Source: JAIVHA01 sp965367295
GTDB taxonomy: Bacteria > Pseudomonadota > Gammaproteobacteria > DSM-19610
DNA: 64,000 bases
Reading direction: 5' to 3'
Assembly (NCBI GenBank): GCA_965367295.1
Contig: CBDUHN010000002.1
Location: 96,199-160,198 of the forward strand
Part shown: positions 16,371 through 25,162 of the stretch, one piece after another
How positions within the stretch are numbered: position 1 is the stretch's first letter
Layout of the letters: every line of letters starts with the position of its first letter
The notes under the pieces: model-generated
What the model was told of the DNA's origin: nothing
The model's input: only the letters and a program-made list of their open reading frames with translations
Database searches by the model: none
Program-made: the position numbers and the translations under genes

Positions 16371-17351
16371 TTATCCCAGCGCGGATAATTCCCGCTCTAC
16401 CAGTTCCGGGTCACCCAGGTTGAGTTCCACCAGACGACGCAGGTGGGTGATGCTATCGACATCGAGTTCATCACAACGGAAGCCGACCCGGTCTTCGGAG
16501 CTATGGGCCACCTGGGCGTCCATGTGGATGGTTACTTCGTTGTTCAGGCACACATCCAGCCGGTAGACCTGTCCCTCCACCGGTTCCCAATGATCCGGGC
16601 GCTGTACCAGTGCGCCATGCAGGGAGATGTCGGTCAGCCGGGTTTCCCAGGACTGGTCACCAAGGTGCAGGGTCACAGGTACTTCAAAGTGTACACGGCT
16701 GAAATCACGCTGGTCGTCCGGGCCCTTTTGCGGTGCCTTGGGGTCGATGGCCGGCTGTTCGTCCATGAAGAACTGCAGTTGTAAGGTATCGATTCTGATC
16801 TGGTCCCCGTTGCGCAGGGGATGGGTGCGGTCATCCAGTGATTGATCGTTTACCACGGGTGGCGTGTCGCCTTCCAGATGGGAGAGGAAATACCCATCGC
16901 CACGGCGCACGATTACCGCAACGGCGACATGGCTCTTGCCGACCCGGGTCATGGCTTTGTCGAGGCGAATAGTGCGCCCAAGGTGACTGCCGCTCTGGAT
17001 CTGTAACCAGCCGACCACGGGTTGTTGGCTGACCTGCGCGGCCTGTCCGACGAAATGGCCTGTCGCTTCAAGGCTGAATGTCAGGGTATGTTTGCCGACA
17101 TGGACGACATCGCCATCCGCCAGTTCATGCGCCGCGGCGCTGACCTGATTGACGGTGATTTCATGGTTACCACCCAGTGCGGTGAGCAGGTATTGCGCGC
17201 CTTTTTTCTGAATGCGTGCATGCTCGGGTTCCACCGCCAGGCTGTCGATGAGGACGGCGCATTCCGGCGCACGGCCGATCACCACCTCATCCTCAACCAG
17301 CGGATAGATTTTCAGTTTTTTGTCTTTGAACGACAGCGTGAGTTTCGCCAT
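16371..17351 (-). CDS. FHA-FHA-PilZ protein (predicted c-di-GMP-responsive adaptor)
   Basis: A 326-residue cytoplasmic protein with no signal peptide. Residues ~1-95 form an FHA domain (VIGRAPECAVLI, then EPEHARI). Residues ~110-205 form a second FHA-like domain (TRVGKSHVAVAVIVRRGDGYF). Residues ~215-326 form a PilZ domain with both c-di-GMP signatures, RxxxR (RDFSR) and DxSxxG (DISLHG). FHA domains bind phosphothreonine; PilZ binds c-di-GMP. The combination predicts an adaptor linking Ser/Thr phosphorylation or a secretion/pilus machine to c-di-GMP. I do not recognise a named family with this exact order. It lies downstream of msrB on the same strand. Confidence 0.82.
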   Translation of the reverse strand: MAKLTLSFKDKKLKIYPLVEDEVVIGRAPECAVLIDSLAVEPEHARIQKKGAQYLLTALGGNHEITVNQVSAAAHELADGDVVHVGKHTLTFSLEATGHFVGQAAQVSQQPVVGWLQIQSGSHLGRTIRLDKAMTRVGKSHVAVAVIVRRGDGYFLSHLEGDTPPVVNDQSLDDRTHPLRNGDQIRIDTLQLQFFMDEQPAIDPKAPQKGPDDQRDFSRVHFEVPVTLHLGDQSWETRLTDISLHGALVQRPDHWEPVEGQVYRLDVCLNNEVTIHMDAQVAHSSEDRVGFRCDELDVDSITHLRRLVELNLGDPELVERELSALG

Positions 17352-17497
17352 CCTGATTGCTTCCTAGCCTGGGCATCGCGCCTGATTATAGTCCTAAGTG
17401 ATTGCTTCGCATCGTGATTGTTCTATAACTGTGACCTTGGTCACAATTGCCGCTGCGAGGTAATCGACTTCCCTGTCTGATACTGTCGGCCGGTCTG

Positions 17498-17905
17498 TCA
17501 GGAAGTTGATGTGTCGGGTTTCAGCTGTAGCGAGAGGGAGTTGATGCAATAGCGCAGACCGGTGGGCGGAGGTCCGTCCTCGAACACGTGGCCGAGATGC
17601 GCATCGCAGTGACCGCAGACCACCTCCACCCGCCGCATGCCATGGCTGACGTCTTCGTGGCGAGCGAGGGCATCGTCGCTGACGGGTTGCCAGAAGCTCG
17701 GCCAGCCACTGCCGGAGTCATACTTGTGCTGCGAGGAGAAGAGGGCGGCACTGCAGCAGGTGCAGAGGTAGGTGCCCGGTATCTTGCAATCGTGATACTC
17801 GCCGCTGAAGGCACGTTCGGTGCCCTTTTTGCGGGTGATCTGGAACTGCTCCTCGCTCAGCAGCCGGTGCCATTCCGCCTCCGATTTGTTGATGTGACCG
17901 GTCAT
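17498..17905 (-). CDS. msrB: Peptide-methionine (R)-S-oxide reductase MsrB
   Basis: MsrB reduces the R form of methionine sulfoxide in proteins. The 135-residue product from ATG 17905 has the zinc-binding CxxC pairs (LCTCCSAALF and VCGHCDAHLG), the SGSGWPSFWQP substrate region and the catalytic cysteine in GLRYCINSLSLQL. I chose the internal ATG because GAGGAC lies just upstream; a longer frame adds 21 unconserved residues. A CorC-like gene lies 81 bases upstream on the same strand. Confidence 0.95.
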   Translation of the reverse strand: MTGHINKSEAEWHRLLSEEQFQITRKKGTERAFSGEYHDCKIPGTYLCTCCSAALFSSQHKYDSGSGWPSFWQPVSDDALARHEDVSHGMRRVEVVCGHCDAHLGHVFEDGPPPTGLRYCINSLSLQLKPDTSTS

Positions 17906-17986
17906 CGCCTGTCCTCTTTGCATTATGGTGGCCGTAGCGTGTGACGAAGAAGTATAGCCTGCGGTCAATATCGGTTACACGTCGCG

Positions 17987-19270
17987 TTAGTCGGAATCCG
18001 CTTCGCTGCCATGGTATTTGACCGGCTGCAGGCGCGCGGTTTTCACGAGGTTGTCCTTGATCTGGACGATTTCCACCGGATAGCCTGCCAGCAGCAGGCT
18101 GGTACCGGCTTCGGGGATGTCTTCCATATGTTCCAGAATCAGGCCGTTGAGGGTCTTCGGACCATCGGTGGGGAGTTCGATGTGCAATGCCCGGTTGAGG
18201 TCGCGGACCGTGGCAGTGCCGTCCACCAGATAACTGCCATCCTCCTGCTGGGTGTAGTCCTTGATGCTGTCGGTCGGATCGGTGGTGAATTCGCCGACCA
18301 CTTCCTCCAGGATATCCTCCAGGGTGACCAGACCCTGGATATCCCCGTATTCGTTGACCACCAGGCCGACGCGGCGGCGTTCACGCTGGAAGTTGCGCAG
18401 TTGCTGGTTGAGCGAGGTGTTCTCCGGGATGAAATGGGGTTCCCGCACAAGTTGCAGCAGTTTGTCCTCGTCCAGTTCACCCTTGCGCAGCGCAGGTAGC
18501 AGATTGCGCAGGTGGACGAAGCCGATCACCTCGTCGATGCTGTCGCGGTAGATGGGCAGGCGGGTGTATTGCAGGGCCATGATCTGTTTTTCGATATCGC
18601 TCCAGTCGTTATTGAGATCAATGCCCAGCACCTCGTTGCGGGGGATCATGATGTCTTCCACGGTCACCTGTTCGAGATCGAGCAGGTTGAGTAGCATTTT
18701 CTGGTGGCGCTTGGGAATCAGGGCGCCGGCCTCCATTAGCACGGTACGCAGTTCCTCGCGGCTTAAGGATTGCTGATCGCTGCTGTCCTGACTGACACCG
18801 AGCAGGCGCAGTAGCCCGTTGGCAATGATATTGACGCCCCAGACAAAGGGGCGCATGACATGTTGCAACGGCGTATAGATATGAGCGGCCGGGAAGGCGA
18901 TACGTTCCGGGTGCAGGGCGGCCAGGGTCTTGGGTGTGACCTCGGCGAACAGCAGGATCACCAGGGTGAGCAGCAGGGTGGCAACCCACAGGCCGGCATC
19001 GCCCAGCTGACGCAGGGCGATGATGGTGGCGAGCTGGGTGATGACGATGTTCACCAGGTTGTTGCCCACCAGGATCATGCCGATGAGCCGGTCCGGCCGG
19101 TCGAGCAGGGCCTGGGCGCGCATGGCCCCCTTGTGCTTGCTGCGCACGAGATGGCGCAGCCGGTAGCGGTTCAGGGTCATAAGCCCGGTTTCAGAGCCGG
19201 AGAAAAAGGCAGAGATCGCGAGCAGCAGGATCAGTGTGCCGTAGAGAAAGCTGAGTGGAATGGCGTCCAA
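17987..19270 (-). CDS. CNNM/CorC-HlyC family transporter (YfjD-like)
   Basis: This 427-residue inner-membrane protein is of the DUF21-CBS-CorC_C type, linked to magnesium/cobalt export or homeostasis. The N-terminal DUF21 domain has three to four membrane segments (GTLILLLAISAFFSGSETGL, LWVATLLLTLVILLFAEVTP). Two CBS domains follow (EDIMIPRNEV; VNEYGDIQGLVTLEDILEEV) and then a CorC_HlyC domain (DGSYLVDGTATVRDLNRAL). The neighbourhood yfjD-like, ypjD-like, ffh is the same as in E. coli. Ion specificity cannot be read from the sequence. Confidence 0.92.
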   Translation of the reverse strand: MDAIPLSFLYGTLILLLAISAFFSGSETGLMTLNRYRLRHLVRSKHKGAMRAQALLDRPDRLIGMILVGNNLVNIVITQLATIIALRQLGDAGLWVATLLLTLVILLFAEVTPKTLAALHPERIAFPAAHIYTPLQHVMRPFVWGVNIIANGLLRLLGVSQDSSDQQSLSREELRTVLMEAGALIPKRHQKMLLNLLDLEQVTVEDIMIPRNEVLGIDLNNDWSDIEKQIMALQYTRLPIYRDSIDEVIGFVHLRNLLPALRKGELDEDKLLQLVREPHFIPENTSLNQQLRNFQRERRRVGLVVNEYGDIQGLVTLEDILEEVVGEFTTDPTDSIKDYTQQEDGSYLVDGTATVRDLNRALHIELPTDGPKTLNGLILEHMEDIPEAGTSLLLAGYPVEIVQIKDNLVKTARLQPVKYHGSEADSD

Positions 19271-19341
19271 CCAGGGAAGGCCTCATCAATGCAACGGGGG
19301 TTCATTGTACGGAACCGGATGCTGAATACAAAAAGCCCGGG

Positions 19342-20151
19342 TTATTTTCCGAGCACCAGTTCGAGCACCAGTTTGCTGCCGAAATAGGCGAGCATCAGGA
19401 AGGCGAACCCGCTCAGGGTCCAGCGGATGGCGATACGGCCACGCCAGCCGTATTGCTTGCGGCCCAGTAGCAGGCCGGCAAAGACGCCCCATGCCATCAG
19501 GGACAGGACCGTCTTGTGAATCAGGTGCTGAGCGAAAATATCTTCTAAAAACAGTACCCCGGTGAGCAGGGAAAGGCTCAAGAGAACAAAGCCCGTGCCG
19601 ATCATCTGGAACAGTATCGCCTCCATGGTCTGCAGGGGCGGCAGGGCACGCACAAAACCACCTGGCCGGCGGTTGTGCAGCTGGCGGTTCTGCAGGGCCA
19701 GTAACAAGGCCTGAAAGGCGGCCAGTCCGAGGATGCTGTAGGCCAGCACCGAGATCAGGATGTGGGTTTCCAGCTGCCAGGAAAGGCTTTTTTCTACAAT
19801 ATGTTGCGATTGATGGCTGAGGGTGAGCACAATGCTCACGGCGGCAATGGGCAGCAAGGCGATGCCGAGGTTTTCCACCGGTTTGCGCAGTGCGGCCAGC
19901 AGCAGAAGCCCGACAGTGAGCAGGGCGATCAGCGATGAGGCATTGAAGAAGCCCAGGTTGAGGCCGCCGGTTGTCAGCAGGGTGGGTAGTAGTACGCCGC
20001 CATGTAGCAGTACCGCCACAAAGGCCACCGACAGTGCGCCGCCGCGCGGCCACTGGGCGGTAGGCCCGACCCCGGCAAGGCGCGTGACCAGGATCGCGCT
20101 GGCTGCCAGGTATAGAACGATGGCCAAGTTTGCAAGCAGCTGTGAATGCAT
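19342..20151 (-). CDS. CcsA/YpjD-family cytochrome c assembly-like membrane protein
   Basis: This 269-residue protein has about eight hydrophobic helices. It contains the conserved ETHILISVLAYSILGLAAFQ and HLIHKTVLSLMAWGVFAGLL segments of the CcsA/CcmF-like ypjD family next to ffh. Histidines in these segments are candidate haem ligands; a role in haem handling or as an accessory to the adjacent CorC-type transporter has been suggested for relatives. ATG 20151 is chosen because upstream codons lack conservation. It is divergent from the phosphodiesterase gene at 20311. Confidence 0.88.
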   Translation of the reverse strand: MHSQLLANLAIVLYLAASAILVTRLAGVGPTAQWPRGGALSVAFVAVLLHGGVLLPTLLTTGGLNLGFFNASSLIALLTVGLLLLAALRKPVENLGIALLPIAAVSIVLTLSHQSQHIVEKSLSWQLETHILISVLAYSILGLAAFQALLLALQNRQLHNRRPGGFVRALPPLQTMEAILFQMIGTGFVLLSLSLLTGVLFLEDIFAQHLIHKTVLSLMAWGVFAGLLLGRKQYGWRGRIAIRWTLSGFAFLMLAYFGSKLVLELVLGK

Positions 20152-20310
20152 GCCTATGAGAATGATTGGTGTTGTGACACGGGACCTGCATGATGGCATA
20201 TCGGTGCAGTACATTGAAGCCTGCCCGGATGCGGAATGAACAGGCGAGCGGGACTGGTTCTGGCCAGCGAATCGACATGACGGATAAGCACTTATCCCCA
20301 ATGGAACGGA

Positions 20311-21075
20311 ATGGATATACGGATTCTGGGATGTAGCGGTGGTATTGGCGTGGGGCTGGCTACCACGTCCATGTACATCGACGGCGATATCCTCATCGAC
20401 GGCGGCACCGGGCTGGGTGAGCTTTCCCTGGAGGAGATGGCGACTGTGCGTCATATCTTCCTGACCCATTCCCACCTGGATCATATCGCCGGTCTGCCCA
20501 TGCTGGTGGATTCCATCTTTGAGCGTATTCGCACCCCGATTGTGGTGCACGGGCGTCCCGAGACCCTCGATGCGTTACGCAAGCATGTCTTCAACTGGGT
20601 GGTATGGCCGGATTTCAGCAAGTTGCCCAATGCCGAGCAGCCAGTGATGCGTTTTGAAGAAATCCATCCCGGCCAAGTGGTGGAGCTCAATGGTCGTCGC
20701 ATCGAGGCCATCGCGGTCAATCATGTGGTGCCCTGTATCGGTTATCGCATCGAAGCCAACGGCAAGGCCTTTGCCTTCAGCGGCGACACCACTACCAATG
20801 ATCATTTTTGGGACGTGCTCAACCGCCATGACCGGCTGGACCTGCTGGTGGCGGAATGCGCATTTCCCAACCGCGAGCTCGAACTCTCCCGCATGGCGTA
20901 TCATTATTGTCCGCAGCTACTGGCCACGGATCTGGCCAAGTTGAATCATCGTCCCAAGCTTTATCTTTCCCACCTGAAACCGGGCATGGAAGACCTGATC
21001 TATCGCGAATGCGAGGAACTCATCCAGGGCTTTTCCCTGCACCGTCTGTCCGGCGGGGACCGCTTCCAGTTATAA
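20311..21075 (+). CDS. Metallo-beta-lactamase-fold phosphodiesterase (class II cyclic-nucleotide PDE-like)
   Basis: A 254-residue cytosolic metallohydrolase. The metal-binding HxHxDH motif is THSHLDH (His53, His55, Asp57, His58), followed by a later NHVVP histidine, the bridging Asp in FSGDTTTND and a C-terminal LSHLKPG histidine. This resembles class II 3',5'-cyclic-nucleotide phosphodiesterases (CpdP-like) more than RNase Z or glyoxalase II. A role in cAMP turnover is therefore likely but not proven. It is 51 bases upstream of ffh, on the same strand. Confidence 0.82.
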   Translation: MDIRILGCSGGIGVGLATTSMYIDGDILIDGGTGLGELSLEEMATVRHIFLTHSHLDHIAGLPMLVDSIFERIRTPIVVHGRPETLDALRKHVFNWVVWPDFSKLPNAEQPVMRFEEIHPGQVVELNGRRIEAIAVNHVVPCIGYRIEANGKAFAFSGDTTTNDHFWDVLNRHDRLDLLVAECAFPNRELELSRMAYHYCPQLLATDLAKLNHRPKLYLSHLKPGMEDLIYRECEELIQGFSLHRLSGGDRFQL

Positions 21076-21126
21076 TCGGCCCCCACGGGGTCTCGACCCC
21101 TTCTTGGCAGCAACCCGGAATTCACC

Positions 21127-22485
21127 ATGTTCGATACTCTTTCGGAACGGCTTGGCCGCACCATCAAAAACCTGCGTGGGCAGGGGCGTCTGAGCGAAGA
21201 CAATATCAAGGATACCCTGCGTGAAGTACGCATGGCGCTGCTGGAGGCCGATGTGGCACTGCCGGTAGTGAAGGACTTCGTCGAGCGGGTACGCGAGCGC
21301 GCGGTGGGGCAGGAGGTGCTGCAGAGCCTCAGCCCGGGCCAGGCGCTGGTGAAAGTGGTCCATGATGAACTGATTCACATCATGGGTGAGGCCAACGACG
21401 AATTGCAGCTCAATGTTCAGCCGCCCGCCGTGGTGCTCATGGCCGGCCTGCAGGGTTCCGGTAAAACCACCAGTACCGCCAAGCTGGCCCGCTGGCTGAA
21501 GGAGCGGCGTAAGAAGTCCGTGATGGTGACCAGTTGTGACGTGTATCGTCCGGCCGCGATCCAGCAGCTGAAAACCCTGGCCGGCGAAGTGGATGTGCAT
21601 TTTTTCCCGAGCGAGTCTGCACAGGACCCGGTCGCTATCGCCCAGGCGGCGCTGGATGCGGCCCGCAAGCAGCATGTGGATGTGCTGATCGTGGATACTG
21701 CCGGTCGCCTGCATATTGATGCGGACATGATGCAGGAAATCCAGCGCCTGCATAGCGCCGTCAATCCGGTTGAAACCCTGTTCGTGGTGGACAGTATGAC
21801 CGGCCAGGATGCTGCCAATACCGCGCGCGCCTTTCACGACGCCCTGCCGCTGACCGGGGTGGTACTTACCAAGACCGATGGTGATGCCCGCGGCGGCGCG
21901 GCGCTGTCCATTCGTGCCATCACCGGCAAGCCCATCAAGTTTCTTGGCGTGGGCGAAAAGACGGCGGCCCTGGAGCCTTTCCATCCTGACCGGGTAGCCT
22001 CGCGCATTCTTGGGATGGGCGATGTGCTCAGCCTGGTGGAAGAGGCGCACCAGAAGGTCGATCAGGAAAAGGCGGTCAAACTCGCCAAGAAGCTGCAAAA
22101 GGGCAAGGGTTTTGACCTGGAGGATTTTCGCGACCAGATGCAGCAGATGCTGAGTATGGGAGGCGTTGCGGGCCTGATGGATAAGCTGCCCGGCGTGGCC
22201 AACCTGCCCAAGGGTGTGAAGCAACAGGCCAACGACCGGGATATTCATCGCATGGTAGCGGTGATCAATTCCATGACCCCGCAGGAACGCCGTCACCCGG
22301 ATATCATCAAGGCCTCGCGGCGCAAGCGTATCGCGGCCGGTTCCGGCACCCAGGTGCAGGATGTGAACAAACTGCTCAAGCAATTCACCCAGATGCAGAA
22401 GATGATGAAAAAGATGTCCAAGGGCGGAATGGCGAAGATGCTGCGCGGTCTCAAGGGCAGCATGCCCACTGGGCTGCCGTTTTAG
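21127..22485 (+). CDS. ffh: Signal recognition particle protein Ffh
   Basis: Ffh is the SRP54-type GTPase that binds signal sequences and 4.5S RNA and docks with FtsY. The 452 residues contain the N domain, the G domain (P-loop GLQGSGKTT, DTAGRLHID, TKTDGDARGG) and the methionine-rich M domain with RNA-binding SRRKRIAAGSGT and C-terminal QMQKMMKKMSKGGM. Position upstream of rpsP-rimM-trmD-rplS is conserved. A very long opposite-strand reading frame over this gene is a codon-usage artefact. Confidence 0.98.
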   Translation: MFDTLSERLGRTIKNLRGQGRLSEDNIKDTLREVRMALLEADVALPVVKDFVERVRERAVGQEVLQSLSPGQALVKVVHDELIHIMGEANDELQLNVQPPAVVLMAGLQGSGKTTSTAKLARWLKERRKKSVMVTSCDVYRPAAIQQLKTLAGEVDVHFFPSESAQDPVAIAQAALDAARKQHVDVLIVDTAGRLHIDADMMQEIQRLHSAVNPVETLFVVDSMTGQDAANTARAFHDALPLTGVVLTKTDGDARGGAALSIRAITGKPIKFLGVGEKTAALEPFHPDRVASRILGMGDVLSLVEEAHQKVDQEKAVKLAKKLQKGKGFDLEDFRDQMQQMLSMGGVAGLMDKLPGVANLPKGVKQQANDRDIHRMVAVINSMTPQERRHPDIIKASRRKRIAAGSGTQVQDVNKLLKQFTQMQKMMKKMSKGGMAKMLRGLKGSMPTGLPF

Positions 22486-22503
22486 GACGCTGCGGAAATA
22501 AAA

Positions 22504-22525
22504 ACGGCAGCCCTGGGGCTGCCGT
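22504..22525. terminator. Hairpin after ffh
   Basis: ACGGCAGCC / GGCTGCCGT (9 bp, CTGG loop) lies 18 bases after the ffh stop. It is preceded by AATAAAA, which would be a U-run only for minus-strand transcripts. On the plus strand it lacks a T-run. Confidence 0.5.
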
Positions 22526-23074
22526 ATGAATGTGTGCTGCAACTCGAATGGTATTGTTATTTTGGTTGCTTTTGTAGCACGTAACCCGTGGCTCTGTGCT
22601 AGATCGGCGCGGGTAGCTCTCCTCCAATCCTCTTTCTTATTCGTCGGTACCACATCCATAGGTACTTAAGATTTGTATAAAGCAACCTGCGTGCCAGTAG
22701 CCGTAATCAGCTGTTTCACATTGCATTTTTCAATTGTGTCGAAGAATGTAGGGTATTTGCAATGATTCGACTGTAAGAAAATTCGTCATTTCGTCTGCCG
22801 GGATCGGCAGGGACATAAATTGACATGTTGTTTAATTACAAATAGTTATAAAAAAATCCTCGAGCGTGCATCGCATTGTTTGTCCCATGTCAGTTATGTC
22901 GACATTTTTGACTGCTGTTTACACTTGTTCGACAGCATCCTGCTGCAGGGCGGGTGTATTCCTCGGCGTTGATCAAGGCTTCCCTTTTTCGTGATTTCCA
23001 GTAGAATGCGCCGTTTACCCGTGGCCCGACCCCTTGGGCCATCCGTTGTGGATTTTGACAGAGGAAAGAATTTC
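22526..23074 (+). other. AT-rich gene-free interval before rpsP with candidate promoters
   Basis: About 550 bases without a credible gene, visibly more AT-rich than the flanks. Candidate promoter elements are TTGACA (22820-22825) with TAGTTA 17 bases on (22843-22848), and a proximal TAGAAT (23002-23007) with a poor -35. Small hairpins occur at 22795-22810 (CTGCCG/CGGCAG) and near 23021-23042 (TGGCCC/GGGCCA). The last is in the rpsP leader, just before GAGGAAAG. I see no recognisable riboswitch or tRNA. The size and composition are unusual for this operon gap. Confidence 0.45.
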
Positions 23075-23323
23075 ATGGTGACCATTCGATTGACTCGAGG
23101 CGGCGCCAAAAAGCGGCCCTTTTACCATCTGGTGGTGACCGACAGCCGCAACCGCCGTGATGGCCGTTACATTGAACGTATCGGTTTCTTCAACCCGGTT
23201 GCCACCGGCCAGGAAGAACGCCTGCGTATCGATGTCGAACGCGCTGACTTCTGGATCGGCAAGGGTGCGCAGACTTCCGAGCGCGTAGCCAAGCTGCTGA
23301 AGGAAACCAAGCAGGCTGCTTGA
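23075..23323 (+). CDS. rpsP: 30S ribosomal protein S16
   Basis: The 82-residue product from ATG 23075 begins MVTIRLTRGGAKKRPFYHLV and has IERIGFFNP and RADFWIGKGAQTSERV, all diagnostic of S16. GAGGAAAG seven to fourteen bases upstream sets the start and excludes a longer frame. It is the first gene of the rpsP-rimM-trmD-rplS operon. Confidence 0.98.
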   Translation: MVTIRLTRGGAKKRPFYHLVVTDSRNRRDGRYIERIGFFNPVATGQEERLRIDVERADFWIGKGAQTSERVAKLLKETKQAA

Positions 23324-23330
23324 ACGAAGC

Positions 23331-23870
23331 ATGCCGTCAATGGTGACGGAGGCGGATAAACCCCGCGCCCCTGAACCACTGGTTCCGGTGGGGCGCATCT
23401 CCGGGGTCTATGGCGTGAAAGGGTGGGTACGCATCTACTCCTACACGGGCCCCCGGGACAATATCTTGCAGTACAACCCCTGGCAGATTCAGTTGCCAGG
23501 TGGTTGGCAAAGTGTGGAGCTGCTTGAGGGCAAGACGCATGGCAAAGGCGTGATCGCACACCTGGCCGGTTGTCATGACCGAGACGCGGCAGCCCGCTGG
23601 ATCGGGTCCGAGATTGCGATCCGGCGTAGTCAGCTGCCGGCTGCACCGGCAGGAGAGTATTACTGGAGCGATCTCATCGGCCTGAGGGTGATTACCGAAG
23701 CCGGTGAAGAGCTCGGTACGGTGGATCACCTGCTGGAAACCGGTGCCAATGATGTATTGGTGGTACAGGGTGAGCGGGAGCGGCTTATCCCTTATGTGAT
23801 GGGCAAGGTGGTCACCGAGGTGAACCTCGAAACCGGTGAACTGCACGTTGACTGGGATCCCGAGTTTTAG
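23331..23870 (+). CDS. rimM: Ribosome maturation factor RimM
   Basis: RimM assists maturation of the 30S head by binding S19. The 179-residue protein has the N-terminal RimM domain (LVPVGRISGVYGVKGWVRIY) and a PRC-barrel domain (GEYYWSDLIGLRVITEAG, ending VTEVNLETGELHVDWDPEF). Two nearby starts (ATG 23331 and 23340) are possible; the first is listed. It lies 7 bases after rpsP and 9 bases before trmD. Confidence 0.96.
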   Translation: MPSMVTEADKPRAPEPLVPVGRISGVYGVKGWVRIYSYTGPRDNILQYNPWQIQLPGGWQSVELLEGKTHGKGVIAHLAGCHDRDAAARWIGSEIAIRRSQLPAAPAGEYYWSDLIGLRVITEAGEELGTVDHLLETGANDVLVVQGERERLIPYVMGKVVTEVNLETGELHVDWDPEF

Positions 23871-23879
23871 GGCCTGACC

Positions 23880-24617
23880 ATGCGTATCGACGTGGTTACC
23901 CTGTTTCCGGAGCTGGTGCGCGGACTGACGGAATACGGCATTCCGCGCCGTGCCGCTGAGCGTGGCCTGCTGCAGCTGGAAACCTGGAATCCGCGGGATT
24001 TCACTACGGATCGTCACCGCACCGTTGACGATCGGCCCTATGGCGGTGGTCCCGGCATGGTGATGATGGTCGAACCCTTGCGAGCCGCGGTACAGGCTGC
24101 GCGTACGGATGCGGCCCCGGCCCGGGTGATCTACCTGTCACCACAGGGGCGCAAGCTGGACCAGGCCGGCGCGCGGGAGCTGGCGCAGCGGGAACGGCTG
24201 ATCCTGATCGCCGGTCGCTACGAAGGTATCGATGAGCGACTGATCGAGGCCGAGGTCGATGAGGAATGGTCCATCGGTGACTATGTGCTGAGCGGCGGTG
24301 AGCTGGCGGCCATGGTGCTGGTGGATGCGGTGACCCGGCTGTTGCCCGGTGCGCTGGGTGATGCGGATTCCGCCGAACAGGACTCCTTTACGGATGGCCT
24401 GCTGGATTACCCGCACTACACCCGCCCGGAAGTATTGGATGGCCGACCGGTGCCGGCAGTGTTACTGGGTGGCCATCACGCCGAAATACGGCGCTGGCGT
24501 CAGCAGCAGGCACTGGGCAGGACTTATGAGCGGCGTCCGGATCTGCTGGAAAGGACGCCGCTGAGTGAAGAGCAGCAACGACTGTTGCAGGAATATCTGG
24601 AGCAGCGTGGCAAGTGA
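23880..24617 (+). CDS. trmD: tRNA (guanine-N1)-methyltransferase TrmD
   Basis: TrmD is an SAM-dependent SPOUT dimer that makes m1G37 in tRNAs, preventing frameshifts. The 245-residue protein has the trefoil-knot motifs YLSPQGRKLDQAGA, IAGRYEGIDERLIE and WSIGDYVLSGGELAAM, plus the catalytic-site element DSFTDGLLDYPHYTRP. Length is normal. It lies in the standard operon position, with rplS 38 bases downstream. Confidence 0.98.
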   Translation: MRIDVVTLFPELVRGLTEYGIPRRAAERGLLQLETWNPRDFTTDRHRTVDDRPYGGGPGMVMMVEPLRAAVQAARTDAAPARVIYLSPQGRKLDQAGARELAQRERLILIAGRYEGIDERLIEAEVDEEWSIGDYVLSGGELAAMVLVDAVTRLLPGALGDADSAEQDSFTDGLLDYPHYTRPEVLDGRPVPAVLLGGHHAEIRRWRQQQALGRTYERRPDLLERTPLSEEQQRLLQEYLEQRGK

Positions 24618-24655
24618 ACTGGAAAATTTGAACGTACCGTTGTGGGGATCGAACC

Positions 24656-25000
24656 ATGAGCAACATCATTAAAGAACTGGAACTGGAACAGCTGAAGCAG
24701 GACGTGCCGGATTTCGGTCCCGGAGACACCGTCGTGGTGCAGGTGAAGGTGAAGGAAGGCAACCGTGAGCGTCTGCAGGCCTTCGAGGGCGTCGTCATCG
24801 CCAAGCGCAACCGCGGCATCAATTCCGCCTTCACGGTGCGCAAGATCTCCCACGGTGAAGGGGTTGAGCGCGTGTTCCAGACCCACAGCCCTCTGGTACA
24901 GGAGATTCAGGTCAAGCGCCGTGGTGACGTGCGCCGTGCCAAGCTCTATTACCTGCGTGATCTGTCCGGTAAGGCCGCCCGTATCAAGGAAAAGATCTAA
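24656..25000 (+). CDS. rplS: 50S ribosomal protein L19
   Basis: This 114-residue protein has the L19 core GDTVVVQVKVKEGNRERLQA, FEGVVIAKRNRGINSAFTVR and RRGDVRRAKLYYLRDLSGKA. It lies at the 30S-50S interface. It is the last gene of the rpsP operon and is followed by a strong terminator. Confidence 0.99.
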   Translation: MSNIIKELELEQLKQDVPDFGPGDTVVVQVKVKEGNRERLQAFEGVVIAKRNRGINSAFTVRKISHGEGVERVFQTHSPLVQEIQVKRRGDVRRAKLYYLRDLSGKAARIKEKI

Positions 25001-25045
25001 GACCGCAAAGGTCTGCAGATCCGGCCTCAATGTGTTGGGCCATAT

Positions 25046-25081
25046 AAAAAGGGTTCCTCCTTTGCGGGGGAACCCTTTTTT
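25046..25081 (+). terminator. Intrinsic terminator of the rpsP-rplS operon
   Basis: A 10-bp stem (GGGTTCCTCC / GGGGGAACCC, one G-U pair) with a TTTGC loop is followed by TTTTTT. Five A residues precede it, so it could also work in reverse. Confidence 0.93.
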
Positions 25082-25162
25082 GTTTGGGTGATGATGAGGC
25101 AGAAAGCACCGCACAGCGGCAGGCTGGTACAATCCATCTCTGACCATCGGGAGCATCCGGCC

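Noticed and set aside
21070..22659. 529-codon minus-strand frame opposite ffh
   Set aside because: Artefact of GC-rich codon usage; the plus-strand frame encodes a complete Ffh.
22894..23109. 71-codon minus-strand frame before rpsP
   Set aside because: It overlaps the rpsP start and leader and has no ribosome-binding site.
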